Assembly (NCBI RefSeq): GCF_039555335.1
Contig: NC_092629.1
Location: 31,580,203 to 31,644,202 of the forward strand
Reading direction: 5' to 3'
DNA from: Amphiura filiformis
Taxonomy: Eukaryota; Echinodermata; Ophiuroidea; Amphilepidida; Amphiuridae
Length of the DNA: 64,000 bases
In this document: one piece after another, positions 25,541 to 35,651 of the stretch
Layout of the letters: each line of letters starts with the position of its first letter
How positions within the stretch are numbered: position 1 is the first letter of the stretch
Program-made: the position numbers and the translations under genes
The notes under the pieces: model-generated
What the model saw: only the letters and a program-made list of their open reading frames with translations
Told to the model about the DNA's origin: nothing
Databases searched by the model: none

Positions 25541-26480
25541 TAAAGGGTTCACAAAAAATAACCCCCCCTCTAAAATTACAAAACATTTCTTTGCATAACT
25601 TGGCATACATTTAGTTGATTTGAAAAATTAAAAAACATGTGAATAAAGGAATCATTTTCCTACCCTCCCAAAGTTCATTATTTAAAAAATGATGCTTTCA
25701 GAAAAAGTGGCACTTTTCAACATCCTATACATTTAATGTACAAAACATTCTTGTTATCAATGTTTTGATTGATTTAATGATGTTTTTGTTTTCTCTAATT
25801 GTTATGTGTTCGATTACCCAGTCACCCATGCAATCATCTTGCAGTAAAAAACAATGATTCATTGACATGTACGGAGTTTTTCTAGGTTTTATTAAGCCGG
25901 TTTTTCAAAAATGGTAAAATCAATTTAGGAGTTACAAAACATTTCTTTGCATAACTTGACATTGATTTGGTTGATTTGAAAAATTTAAAAACCTGTGAAT
26001 AGAGGCATCTTTGTGCTACCCTAGCAAAGTTATCCCTTCTCAAAATCTTTTGTTTTGGTCAAAAAAAAATCACATTTTTCAGAAATGATGCTTTAAAAAA
26101 TGTGGCATTTTTCAACATCCCATACGTGTAATGTACAAAACTTTCTCGATATCAATGTAATGATTGATTTAATTGTTTTGTTTTCCTTCACCTTTCTGTC
26201 TCTAATCTCTCAGTCACCCATGCAACCATCATGTAGTGCAAATTAATGATTAGTGGAAGCTAATTTTGACATAAATGAGGATTTTGAAAAGTGCCACTTT
26301 TTCTGTGATTATTTTTGGCCAAAACAAAAAGATTTTTTAATGAAAGCGTATTGGGAGAGTAAGAAAATGATTCCTTTATTCACATGTTTTTAAACTTTTC
26401 AAATCAACGAAATGTATGTCAAGTTATGCAAAGAAATGATTTGTAGTTTTAGGGGAGAGTTATTTTTTGTGAACCCTTTA
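25541..26480. mobile_element. Foldback element with TAAAGGGTTCACA ends
   Basis: The left end TAAAGGGTTCACAAAAAATA and the right end TATTTTTTGTGAACCCTTTA are exact inverted copies of 20 bp. Homology in the arms extends about 130 bp further with mismatches (TTTCTTTGCATAACTTG and its reverse). The interior has a second direct copy of the left arm (about 25915-26050) and duplicated ACAT-rich segments. No coding sequence is seen. It splits duplication copy 1 (see 25233 and 31083). Confidence 0.8.
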
Positions 26481-26502
26481 TTATGATTACTTGAAAACAC
26501 CA

Positions 26503-26506
<4 letters not shown>

Positions 26507-26535
<29 letters not shown>

Positions 26536-26746
26536 GTAGACATTTATATAGCGCTTTATGCCGTAAACAGCCTCAAAGCGCTTTACATTTATTCCGCCGT
26601 CATTAGATTATGCCGGAACCACGTTTGCAGCCTACAAATGGCGCAGGGTTCATCAGTACAACGACTGTGACTAACCCTAACAGCTTCCCAATTGCACCTG
26701 GGTGGGGTGAGGCAAGCGAGGTAAAGCGCCTTGCCCAAGGGCGCAA
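26507..26746. repeat. SINE-like repeat, copy 2, with flanking CATGAA
   Basis: Starts with an (AAT)n tract, contains TATATAGCGCTTTATGCCG and GGTAAAGCGCCTTGCCCAA, and is flanked by CATGAA at 26501-26506 and 26747-26752. Without it, the flanks rejoin as ACCATGAAATAGTA, as seen uninterrupted at 33458-33471. This supports insertion after the segmental duplication. A relative lies at 11412-11610. Confidence 0.75.
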
Positions 26747-26764
26747 CATGAAATAGTAGCATGT

Positions 26765-28400
26765 ATATGAAACCAGTTGTAAAAGAGGAAATTGTAAAGA
26801 TTCAACCAAAATAAAAATGCCGGGCATGATGATATAGGCAATTTTGTTGTCAAAAGGATAGCAAACGAAATATCAATACCTCTAACTCTAATTTTTAATA
26901 TTTCCATTACTACTGGAAAAGTCCCTGATGAATTTAAGAGTGCAAAAGTAATCCCTATCTATAAGAAGGATAGTCATGACGTGTTCTCCAACTATCGACC
27001 TGTCTCTGTTCTTCCATGTTTCAAGATTCTTGAAAGACTAGTGTTCAACAGATGCATCAATTACATTAATAAAAACAATATTTTAAATGAAAAACAATTT
27101 GGTTTTAGGTCTAATCATTCTTCGTATATGGCAATTTTGGAATTAGTTGATAAAATCAGTACTTCAGTTGAAAATAATGTAAGTACAGCAGGAATATTTT
27201 TAGATTTGTCTAAAGCCTTCGACACATTGATCACAACATTTTGTTATACAAGTTAGAGTATTATGGGTTCAGGGGAAATGTATTAAATTGGTTTACAGAT
27301 TATTTGTACAATAGGAAACAATATGAATATTACAATTCATGTAAATCCAGCTATATGAGCATTTCATGTCGTGTACATCAGGGTCGATTTTAGGCCCATT
27401 ACTATTCATACTGTATGTTAATGATATTATAAATACTACCTCTGTTCTAGAATTTGTTTTGTTTGCAGACGACACTACTATTGCCTATTCACATCCAGAT
27501 ATTATATCTAAATTTGATCTCATTAACAAGGAACTAGAAGAGGTCAATAATTGGTTTAAAGCAAATAAGCTCTCTGTAAATGCAAGCAAGACAAATTACA
27601 TGCTATTCGGTACAAGTCGTAAAACATGTATTTATAATGATAGTGTTAACATTGTATTGGATAACACGAATTTGGAAAGAGTTAAAAATACAAAATTTCT
27701 TGGAGTAACAATTGACGAGAACCTGACATGGAAAAATCATATCGATATCATTGCAAAAAACATGTCTAGGGTATGAATCATTAACATTCTATATTCATTA
27801 TATTGTACACTGATACTTCCTTATGTTAATTACGGTATTATAGCACGGGGCAGCACTTGTAAGCATACTTAAATAAAATTCCAAGCTGCAAAAGAGGGCA
27901 CTGCGAATTATATCAAATAGTCATTACCTAAGTCATTCAGCTCCTCTCTTTCAGAACTATAATGTACTTTTAAGTAAATTACTTTAAAATGTTTAAATTT
28001 TACTGTTTAAAGGTATCATTAAAATGTTTACGACACCTATGATCTTGAATTAAGTACTTTTTTGTATAAACATTTTACCAATCAACTTCCAGAAGCATTT
28101 CAAAAGTATTTTGTAAGGCAGAGTACTCTGCGCAAATACCACACATGAAATAATGAAGATAATCAGGTTCCTAAATCTAAAACGAATTTCGCTCATAAAA
28201 CCTTAAAAACAGCGGGCCCAATTAAGTGAAATTCACTTGAGAAACATATAAAGACTATAAAGACGATCAAACATTTCAAAACCAAAGTGAAAGATAATAT
28301 TATTCTTAGTATAGTAGTATATATAGTATTTTATCTAATTTCCTTGTACGGCTTAAAGTAATTTAACTGTGTATCGTATTATCTGTAATATAGTTAATGT
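26765..28400 (+). mobile_element. 5'-truncated CR1/Jockey-group LINE, decayed
   Basis: Reverse-transcriptase blocks in order: HDDIG with a frame break just before it (26826), YRPVSVLPCFKILERL (26990), QFGFRSNHSSY, FLDLSKAFDT (27200), a frameshift, HQGSILGPLLFILYVNDI (27379), the catalytic FADDTTIAY (27462), KFLGVTIDENLTW (27695), then the diffuse C-terminal part to about 28320 in several frames (ILPYVNYGIIA, NQLPEAFQKYF). The sequence family differs from the L2 copies. Stops and frameshifts make it non-functional. Confidence 0.85.
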
Positions 28401-28984
28401 AGAATAATCACGGTAATTTCTTGCATATTATTGATCACAAAACAGGCTTTTTTGGTTTTTGTTAGGGTAAATGAGGGGATGGGGGGGGGGGGGTAACCTT
28501 TTTAAGGGACACCTTGTATCTTTCAAATGTTCAAACAAGATAAGCTTTAAAACAAATATCACAACCATGTATTTAATTATAACTTGCAGATGATGTCTTG
28601 ATAACATACTTAATAAACTCATCATGAACACAGTGTGACATCATGAGTAGTAAACAGGCTATGTGAAATATCCAGTTTTTTTTCCTATGCTCAGCGACCT
28701 TATCACTGAGTCTCATTACAAGATAAGATGTGCTAAATAGGTCCTTGTCATGTGGGGCAGGATTAGATAAAGGCATACAAACGAGGGTATGAGATAATAG
28801 GAATTATTTTCTAGCCTCTTAACCATAGGGTTGGTGGGCTACAACAGCTATTCAAGACACATGGTATGTAAGGGATAAACTTTGCATATGAAATGTGGGT
28901 GCAAGTGACATTAACGTTCACTTGCGTGAACAAAAAACAAAACAAAAACCGTGGTAATTTCATCTTATTGATATCTAATGCCAG
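28400..28984. other. Spacer before the fibrinogen-domain gene
   Basis: Contains a G run at about 28480-28493. I searched for the expected upstream fibrinogen-domain exon (the CDMxTDGGGW-type region) and did not find it here or elsewhere upstream in the window. Confidence 0.4.
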
Positions 28985-30148
28985 GTGTTTCAGAGACGTG
29001 TTGATGGTTCAGAAGATTTTTACCGTTACTGGGCAGATTATAAGGCTGGATTTGGAAAACTTGCAGTAGAACATTGGCTTGGCAATGATAACATCTATGC
29101 CCTAGTTAACAATGGCAAAACCTACCAGTTAAGGATAGACTTAATTGACGGGTCTGAGTGGGCGTATGACTTGTATGCGTCATTTGTCATCAGTGACGAG
29201 GCGGGTGATTACACATTGACGCTTGGAGCAGATATTGGCGGAGAAGGTAAGAACATGTGAATCTTGTGTGGGGTGGGGTGGGTAGCTCCAGGAAAGGTAA
29301 GAGGAACGTAAGGGGGGGGGGGGGGAGAAAAGGGGCAAATGAGAAGACGGAGAAGGCGAAGATGGGATTAGGAGCAGAAGTATCTAAAGAAGGACCAGAG
29401 AAAGCGAAAAGGAACAAGAAGGAGCAGAGGGGTTAACTCAAAATTAGAGAGAGGATTAAATGATGAAGAAGACGCAGATGATAAAGAAGACGAAAATAAA
29501 GAAGGTGAAGGTATTAAAGCAGTTGAAAATAAAAACAGTTAAGGTAGCAGTAGTATACCGAAAGATACCACTGCCTCATAATACTTGCTCTCAATTTTTC
29601 TCAAATTTCTACTTTTTGCACGATCGTAATTGATGTAAATATCCTGTGAAATGCTTAGACTGAAGTGCTTTTAAATAAATCCCCGGGGTTTATTCCTCGA
29701 TCGAAAAAGTGTCGAACCAGTGAAAACTATCATGTGTGTCATGCTTTCGTTGCTAATTATGTGTATATAAAAAGTGAAGGTATTTCAGTGTCTAGCAAAA
29801 AATTAAAATAACAAAACCAATAAACACCTTCATATACTGTTTATATTAGTACTGTAGCAACATGCAAATTGACGTTATTCACATACATTTGTAATTAGTC
29901 ACGTTATTACTTTTGCTTGTTTTCTCCAGCGGGCGATTCATTCACTTATCAAGATGGTTATGCATTTACAACACGTGACGCAGATAATGATGTGTATGAA
30001 ATCGGACTGTTGTCCATCCAACTTGAATGGACTCTATCTTAACGGATCTTATTCTGCTGAATTTAATATGGGTGTTGACTATATATCATGGAAGGGTGTT
30101 ACATATTCATTAGCTGCAACGGAGATGAAGGTGCGTCCACCTCCTTAA
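28985..30148 (+). pseudogene. Fibrinogen-related domain (FReD) gene fragment, probably broken
   Basis: Two exons of a fibrinogen C-terminal globular domain, a module of secreted lectins, tachylectins, ficolins and angiopoietins. Exon 1 (28985-29246, after CCAG, donor GTAAGA) reads VFQRRVDGSEDFYRYWADYK, then WLGNDNIYAL. Exon 2 (29930-30148, after TTTCTCCAG) continues in phase with GDSFTYQDGYAFTTRDADND, the calcium-binding segment. After DNDVYE the frame is lost: the family's Cys and Trp-Trp segment of roughly 10-15 residues is missing, and NLNGLYLNGSY, SWKGVTYSLA and TEMKVRP follow in another frame up to a stop at 30146. The 5' exons are absent. It is either a pseudogene or contains an assembly or sequencing deletion. 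Confidence 0.8.
29285..29560. repeat. Purine-rich low-complexity tract in the FReD intron
   Basis: A G run at about 29313-29327 is followed by GAAGAAGG- and GGAGAA-type words. The minus-strand frame at 29190-29417 is a product of this composition. Confidence 0.7.
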
Positions 30149-31082
30149 AATACATGACTTGAATAAATCAGGCTTATGTTAATTGTAGTTATTAGTCCGG
30201 CTGCAAACACCACATTTTGGGGGTTAGATGATTTTGGCAGTTAAATTTTTTTTTGCTGATTATTGATCTTTGAGTGGTGTAGAAAAAGATTCTGTAGGAT
30301 AGAAAATCGTCACCCTTGGGCAATCCGAGATATTCAAGATGGCCGCCACGTAACTCTGAAATAGCATTCAAATGGTGTTTTAGTGACAAAAGGTATGATA
30401 CCAAATAACTGTAGTGTTTTGGGCAGTTTTGGGCAGTTTGTTGCTATAATGATCGGTCCTACACTCAAGTTGCAGGCGATGTTGATATCAGTCGTCAAGG
30501 AATTGAAGACGCTCAGGAAGGATTGGTACAACTTGGGCTGATAATATTGATACATATATCAGTTCAGATATTACCAAATGGGAAGCTTTTAACCCCGGGC
30601 TGTCAGACTTCACTCCCTTGAAAAAAGTCTTCCAAAATGTGTTATATTTCTACCTTTCATTTCGGTGGTGGCCATCTTGGAATTTTTAAGCGATTGTGGA
30701 GAAGTAAAATGTCAAATTGGATCTGCTTGATTCTACGGTGTACATTAATTATTGTAAAAAACAAAATCTGGCAAAAGAACTTTACCTTGAAACTAATGGT
30801 TTTTGCTTATGATATGCTTTTTTAATTGTGTGAGTGTCACATTTAAAACTGTACATAGTTTATATTTGAAGCATCGAAAAGGCAAATATTTACACAAAAT
30901 ACTTTTAAGTTATTATTTATTTTTATTATCCATAGCGGCCATCTTTAATATTTCTAATTGCCCAGTGGTTACCATTTTACATCCCCAAAAATCTTATGTT
31001 GTACCACTCAAAGAGTCATAATCACTAAAGAAAACTACTTTAACAGGCAAAACCATCTAACCTTGCTCTGCCACTGGACTAC
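30149..31082. other. No gene recognised
   Basis: AT-rich DNA with two AAGATGGCCGCC / GGTGGCCATCTTGG motifs (about 30337 and 30668) of the kind repeated in the elements at 33.5-34.4 kb. No coding signal or splice structure is seen. Confidence 0.45.
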
Positions 31083-31422
31083 AATGCCGGATGTTCTTTC
31101 GTGCATCTTCTTAATAATTCGACTGACTATTTTAGTATTGGAGATTCTTGCACTAACGAACGGAAATGCCTGAACTATGAGAGAGAATGTGGTGAAAAAG
31201 GAATGAATAGCGAGGCACATTTGACTTAATTTAGAGGGCATATGTGCAAAGCGATCACTATTTGGCAACCCACAAGACGCATACCTTCATCACCTAGCTA
31301 AATCTAGGTACAACGAGCCCAGTGTAGAGAACACCCAGTACCCAGTACATTACAGTATACTAAGTTTCACCGTGCGATATTTAGTAACGACGAGATGATG
31401 CTAAAGATGTTTGCAGATCTCT
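31083..31422 (-). pseudogene. GPCR pseudogene fragment B
   Basis: Minus-strand DNA is homologous to about 46826-47148 of the intact GPCR. It covers the second half of TM4, ECL2, TM5 and the start of loop 3; NSDRF, MPSK, CLAIHSFF, SLIVQAFPFV and RIIKKMHER remain readable. It ends at the same TTTGCAGATCTC boundary as fragment A and shares the next ~80 bases with it. TM1-3, TM6 and TM7 are absent, so it cannot make a receptor. Confidence 0.9.
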
Positions 31423-31502
31423 GATCCTCAAATGATTTCCGACAAATTTAATGACTGTTTACAAGCATTGGGCCTAAATTAGCATCCACAATAGTTACAT
31501 AT

Positions 31503-32060
31503 GGGAATACATACATACATACTCTGAAACCAATATACTCTGAAAGACACTAATCATTTGATTGATGATTGTTTGCAATTTGTGTATAAGCCTTTATAGT
31601 CAATATCATTTCTGTGTATGATCAAGTGTCATAATGTTCTTTATCTTATTATGATGTCTACCTGGTTCCACAATTTATATCATTTTGAGCAATCAAGTGT
31701 ATTGTGTTCCTTTTAGCCATAATGTCAGAATCACCAAGCAATTTGCATTGGCTTTTATATGATCCTGTCCACTTGACATATTGAAGTGGATCCCTCACTT
31801 ATATTCCTTTGTGATCAATTTTTTATGATGTCTATTCAGACAATCTGTATTGAATTTTATGGTATTGCGCACTTGAAATTATGGCATATTGACTTCTATG
31901 GTTTGTGCACTTGACATGATTTTATGTAACATTATGTAATCCTTTTATGCTTGGTGTTGTGTATATTTTAGTTTATGCCTCATTCTGCATTAAGTTTCTG
32001 ATGAGTGAGGGCCTATTGGCCCTTACGAAACAGCTCTGTAAAGCTATGTAGTATCAAACA
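31503..32060. mobile_element. Non-coding retroelement remnant ending in a hammerhead ribozyme
   Basis: Starts with a (CATA)n tract at 31505-31522 and is AT-rich with three GCACTTGA-type words. It ends at about 32050 in a hammerhead fold on the plus strand. Hammerheads of this small-stem-III type are known from Penelope-like elements and from their non-autonomous relatives (retrozymes). No PLE protein sequence is visible here, so the assignment rests on the ribozyme. Confidence 0.45.
31985..32051 (+). ncRNA. Hammerhead ribozyme (type I, small stem III)
   Basis: All core elements are present in order. CTGATGA lies at 31998-32004. Stem II GTGAGGGCC / GGCCCTTAC (9 pairs, one G-T) has loop TATT. 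GAAA lies at 32027-32030. Stem III is ACA / TGT with loop GCTC. The cleavage triplet GTA is at 32038-32040. Stem I pairs 31993-31997 with 32041-32045 and, beyond a two-base bulge, 31985-31990 with 32046-32051. Predicted cleavage is after 32040. The fold was derived by eye from base pairing. Confidence 0.85.
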
Positions 32061-33438
32061 AATCCAAATTATTTACATATACAATTTATACCGCGCATAT
32101 TATCTAATTAAAGGTCAAAGCGTCATTACAAACTACAGCCAAGGCTGGAATGGAAACAAACAAAAAATACATAAGGAAATAATTACAAATTACAATTACA
32201 TAAAAAGATGTGTTTTTAAAAGTTTTTTGAAAACAATAAGGGAAACAGCTTCTCTGATGGAGAGAGGAAGCATGTTCCATAGCCGGGGTCCAATAACAGA
32301 AAAGGCTCTGTCACCTGTTGAACGATGGGTTTTGGGAATGTGGAGCCTAGTATGATCAACGGATGAACGGAGGTAGTGATGTGAAATGCTTTGACTGTTG
32401 TATAAAGTAATATCGGAGGAAAGGTATGTTGGTAGTGAGCCATTCAAAGATTGATACATATACACAAGCAACTTAAAATTAACACGTTGGCGGACAGGTA
32501 GCCAATGAAGCCTCGCCAGGTAGGGAGATATGTGCTCACGTCTCTTAACACCGCAAATCAGACGCACAGCTTTGTTTTGAATACGCTGAAGTTTGTCAAA
32601 TTGCGCATTGGTGATGCCTGCAAGCAATGAATTTCCGTAGTCGAGGCGAGATAGAACAAGAGCCCTGATAATATGATGGCAAGTGTCCTCATCTAAATAT
32701 TTCCTGATTCGGCCAATGTTTCTTAGCTGGTAGTTAAGAGTGCGGCACAATCCAAGCACCTGGCTGGTCATTGACCCATCCGAATCCATGATAACACCCA
32801 GATTGCGGACGGAATTTGTGGGTTTAATCTCAGCAGTACCAACATTAAGGGTGAGATCAGGATGAGATCTTAAATTGTGAGGTGATCCAATGATCAGAAA
32901 CTCAGTTTTCTCCATGTTTAGTTTCAATTTGTTTGATGTCATCCAATTTTGAATATCTGTTATACACCTCTCAATACAAGTGAGTGAACTAAGACATTCT
33001 GCTTGGTTCCTGGGATCATACGATATATAGATTTGAGTGTCATCGGCATAGATATGGTACAATAAATTGTGACTGCGTAATATATTACCAAGGGGAAGAA
33101 TGTATGTTGTAAATATCAAAGGCCCCATTATGGAACCCTGAGGCACTCCACAGTCTAAAGGGATGTCACTAGAGCATTGGCCATCAATAGAGACCCGACT
33201 GTATCTATTTAACATGTATGACCGGAACCAAGCAAGAGGTGGACCTGTAACTCCAAGAGCTGTTTCTAGTCTGTGAAAAAGAGTGTTGTGATCGATCGTA
33301 TCAAATGCTGCTGTGAGATCCAGCATAACTAAGAGCACCATTTTGTTGTCATCAAGCTCACGCAGGACATCACCATGAACTTTCAGCAGTGCTGTCTCGG
33401 TGCTATGCCCTTTGCGATATGCAGACTGCATAGAACTA
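32060..33438 (-). mobile_element. 5'-truncated L2-type LINE with intact 3' reverse-transcriptase frame
   Basis: Minus-strand open frame from about 33438 to the stop at 32196, without internal stops. It begins mid-RT at MQSAYRKGHSTETALL and contains LDLTAAFDTIDHN, CGVPQGSIMGPLIF, the catalytic YADDTQIYIS (near 33030), RNLGVIMDSDGSM, LHWLPVRQRVNFKLL and RLWNMLPLS. The 3' UTR contains GCGCGGTATAAATTGTA. The N-terminal half, endonuclease included, is missing. It interrupts duplication copy 2, just as a different element interrupts copy 1. Confidence 0.9.
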
Positions 33439-33478
33439 TTATGATTACTTGAAAACACCATGAAATAGTACCATGTAT

Positions 33479-33962
33479 AAGTCGACCCCAAGAAATCCGA
33501 ATCTGACATTAATTTGACGTTATAACATAATTTTTGCCCAGAAATCCAAGATGGCCCCTATTAGAGCGTAAAAGTGATTTTTGAATGAGAGCAGAAGCAT
33601 AAGTGTGTCATTTTTGCCTTATCTGGGGTTCATGTCCCTTATATGGGGTTTAAACTGCCTTATCTTGGGTTTACATCCCTTATCTAGGGATAAGGCGCCT
33701 TATCTGTGGTTTAGACGGCCTTATCCTGGGTTTACGTTCCTTACCTGTGGCTAAGATGCCTTAACCTTAGCATATCGCAGTCTAAACCCAGATAAGGCAT
33801 CTAAACCCCAGATAAGGAGGAAATGACACACTTATGCTTCTGCTCTCATTCAAAAATCACATTTACGCTCTACCAAATGGGGGGCCATCTTGGATTTCTG
33901 GGCAAAAATTATGTTGTAACGTAAAATTAATGTCAGATTCGGATTTCTTGGGGTCGACTTAC
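33479..33962. repeat. Foldback repeat with TTATCTGGGGTTTA core
   Basis: Arms at about 33479-33610 and 33815-33962 are inverted: TCGACCCCAAGAAATCCGAA against TTCGGATTTCTTGGGGTCGA, plus CAGAAATCCAAGATGGCCCC and ATGAGAGCAGAAGCATAAGT. Between them are about eight degenerate copies of a ~27-bp unit around CCTTATCTGGGGTTTA. Confidence 0.85.
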
Positions 33963-34480
33963 CAGAAAAGGCGTCTTTGTACACGATTTTAGGTAATCTG
34001 GTTCAAAACCTGTTTTTTTTTCAAGATGGCGCCGGCGGCCACCATCTTGGATTTCTGGGTAAATTATGAGTTCGTAATGTCAAAGTAATGTCAAATTTGA
34101 AATCCTTGTGGTCGACTAATCCAAAAAAGTGTCTTTGTACACGATTTTAGGTCCTCTTGTTCAAAACTAAATTTTTCAAGATGGTGAGGGCCACCATCTT
34201 GGATTTCTGGGTGAAAATGATGCCGTAATGTCAAACTAATGTCAGAATCGGAATCCTTATACTCGACATATCCGAAAAAGTGTCTTTGTGCATGATTATA
34301 GGTGCTCTGGTTCAAAACTTAAATTTTCAAACTGGTGGTGGCGGCCATTTTGGATTTTGGCCTCTAGCGAAAAATGCCGTGATTTTCGCGAGGAACATGG
34401 TGGCTATTTTTTTTCTAAATGGTCCATATAAGTCGAATCAATCGTCAAACCTTACTAGCCAGAGAGTGGTCACCAAATTG
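33963..34480 (+). repeat. ~150-bp tandem repeats with AAGATGG/CCATCTT modules
   Basis: Three diverged units each contain GTGTCTTTGTACACGATTTT, a TTCAAAAC block, CAAGATGG...CCATCTTGGATTTCTGGG and AATGTCAAA-TAATGTCA. The unit matches one arm of the adjacent foldback, so that foldback may be an inverted unit of this array. Confidence 0.75.
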
Positions 34481-34660
34481 AACTTTTTCACCTAACTAAA
34501 AGTAATCATTATTTTGATACCTAGTTTGGCACCATGTGGCTTTATTTCCCCAAGTTATACCAAATTGAATGGAAAAAGAAAGCATGTGAAAAGTTCAAGA
34601 TAGGCACAAGTTGATACTGGATCTACATAAAAGAGCAAGCATGTCCATAGACTAGTATAA

Positions 34661-35064
34661 AGTCTGCACAAAAAAGAAACTCAGCTGTTATAAATACGCC
34701 TATAGCTTCAGAACTAATAATTGTTTTCACGACACAGCAGCGTTGTGAAAGAAAAATACCCGAATTTAAAAGTTGCAGCTATTTGTATTGATTTGAAGTC
34801 AGCGCGAAGATAATGGCGGGTTTTACGTGCCACATGCTTGTGTAATAACCATTGATGGCTGTAAACTGCAACTTTTAAATTCGGGTATTTTTCTTTAAAA
34901 GCTCTGATGTGTTGTCAATATTGAACGGCATTGGACAAATGGGGTATCAAAATGCGCGTAAATAACCCATCATTCTCTCTATGTTGAAATATTGTGAAAA
35001 CAATTATTTGTTCTAAAGCTATAGGCGTATTTATAACAGCTGAGTTTCTTTTTGTGCAGACTTT
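34661..35064. mobile_element. MITE with ~48-bp terminal inverted repeats
   Basis: The left end TAAAGTCTGCACAAAAAAGA and the right end TCTTTTTGTGCAGACTTTA are inverted. Arm homology extends through CAGCTGTTATAAATACGCC. A second inner inverted pair, AATACCCGAATTTAAAAG, lies around 34758 and 34870. No coding sequence is seen. Confidence 0.8.
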
Positions 35065-35302
35065 ACATACATGTAAGCATATTATTCAGGTTTTGGTATA
35101 GGAGCTATAGCACCTACCCTATTGCGCTATTTGAAATCCATACACGCTATTTGAAATCCTTAGCGGGTGACCCCATTTGAAACCTCCGCCCCATGTGTGA
35201 AGATCGGGTGAAGGGTGATACGGATTAACCTCATCGTCACCTGCCACCACCTTTTGAGGTGATTTCTAGTGGGCGACATGCGGAGACGTGCCTAGTAATA
35301 AC

Positions 35303-35642
35303 CCCGGGGTGGGGGGGGTGTACTCAAATTTGGTTTTGGTAGGGACGTGCCGTTGAGAATTTGAAAGGGGACCCATAATTATACCAATTTTTCAAGAAAC
35401 TTTGACCCATTGATATTCCAAAAGTCAAAATTTTCGGCCGAATTTAACCGAAATTGTCTTAGTTTTTACACATTTTCCCAAAATTTTGGCTAGATTATGG
35501 AAAAACTGTGCTATTTTCCGAAATAATTGAGAAAATTTTGAAAAAGGGGTCATTGATATACCAAAAGACCGAAAATGCTACCCATATTTGCGGCACGTCC
35601 CCGTATGGTCATTTGTACTGAGTACCCCCCCCCCTCCCCCGG
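35303..35642. mobile_element. Non-autonomous element, family B, with 9-bp target duplication
   Basis: Flanked by AGTAATAAC at 35294-35302 and 35643-35651. The ends CCCGGGGTGGGGGG and CCCCCTCCCCCGG are inverted, as are GGGACGTGCCG and CGGCACGTCCCC inside. It is related to 8613-8868. The 8-9 bp duplication suggests a hAT-like origin. Confidence 0.7.
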
Positions 35643-35651
35643 AGTAATAAC

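Noticed and set aside
32196..32355. Plus-strand frame 32005-32355 over the LINE and ribozyme
   Set aside because: Antisense shadow of the L2 reverse transcriptase joined to the ribozyme region; no domain.
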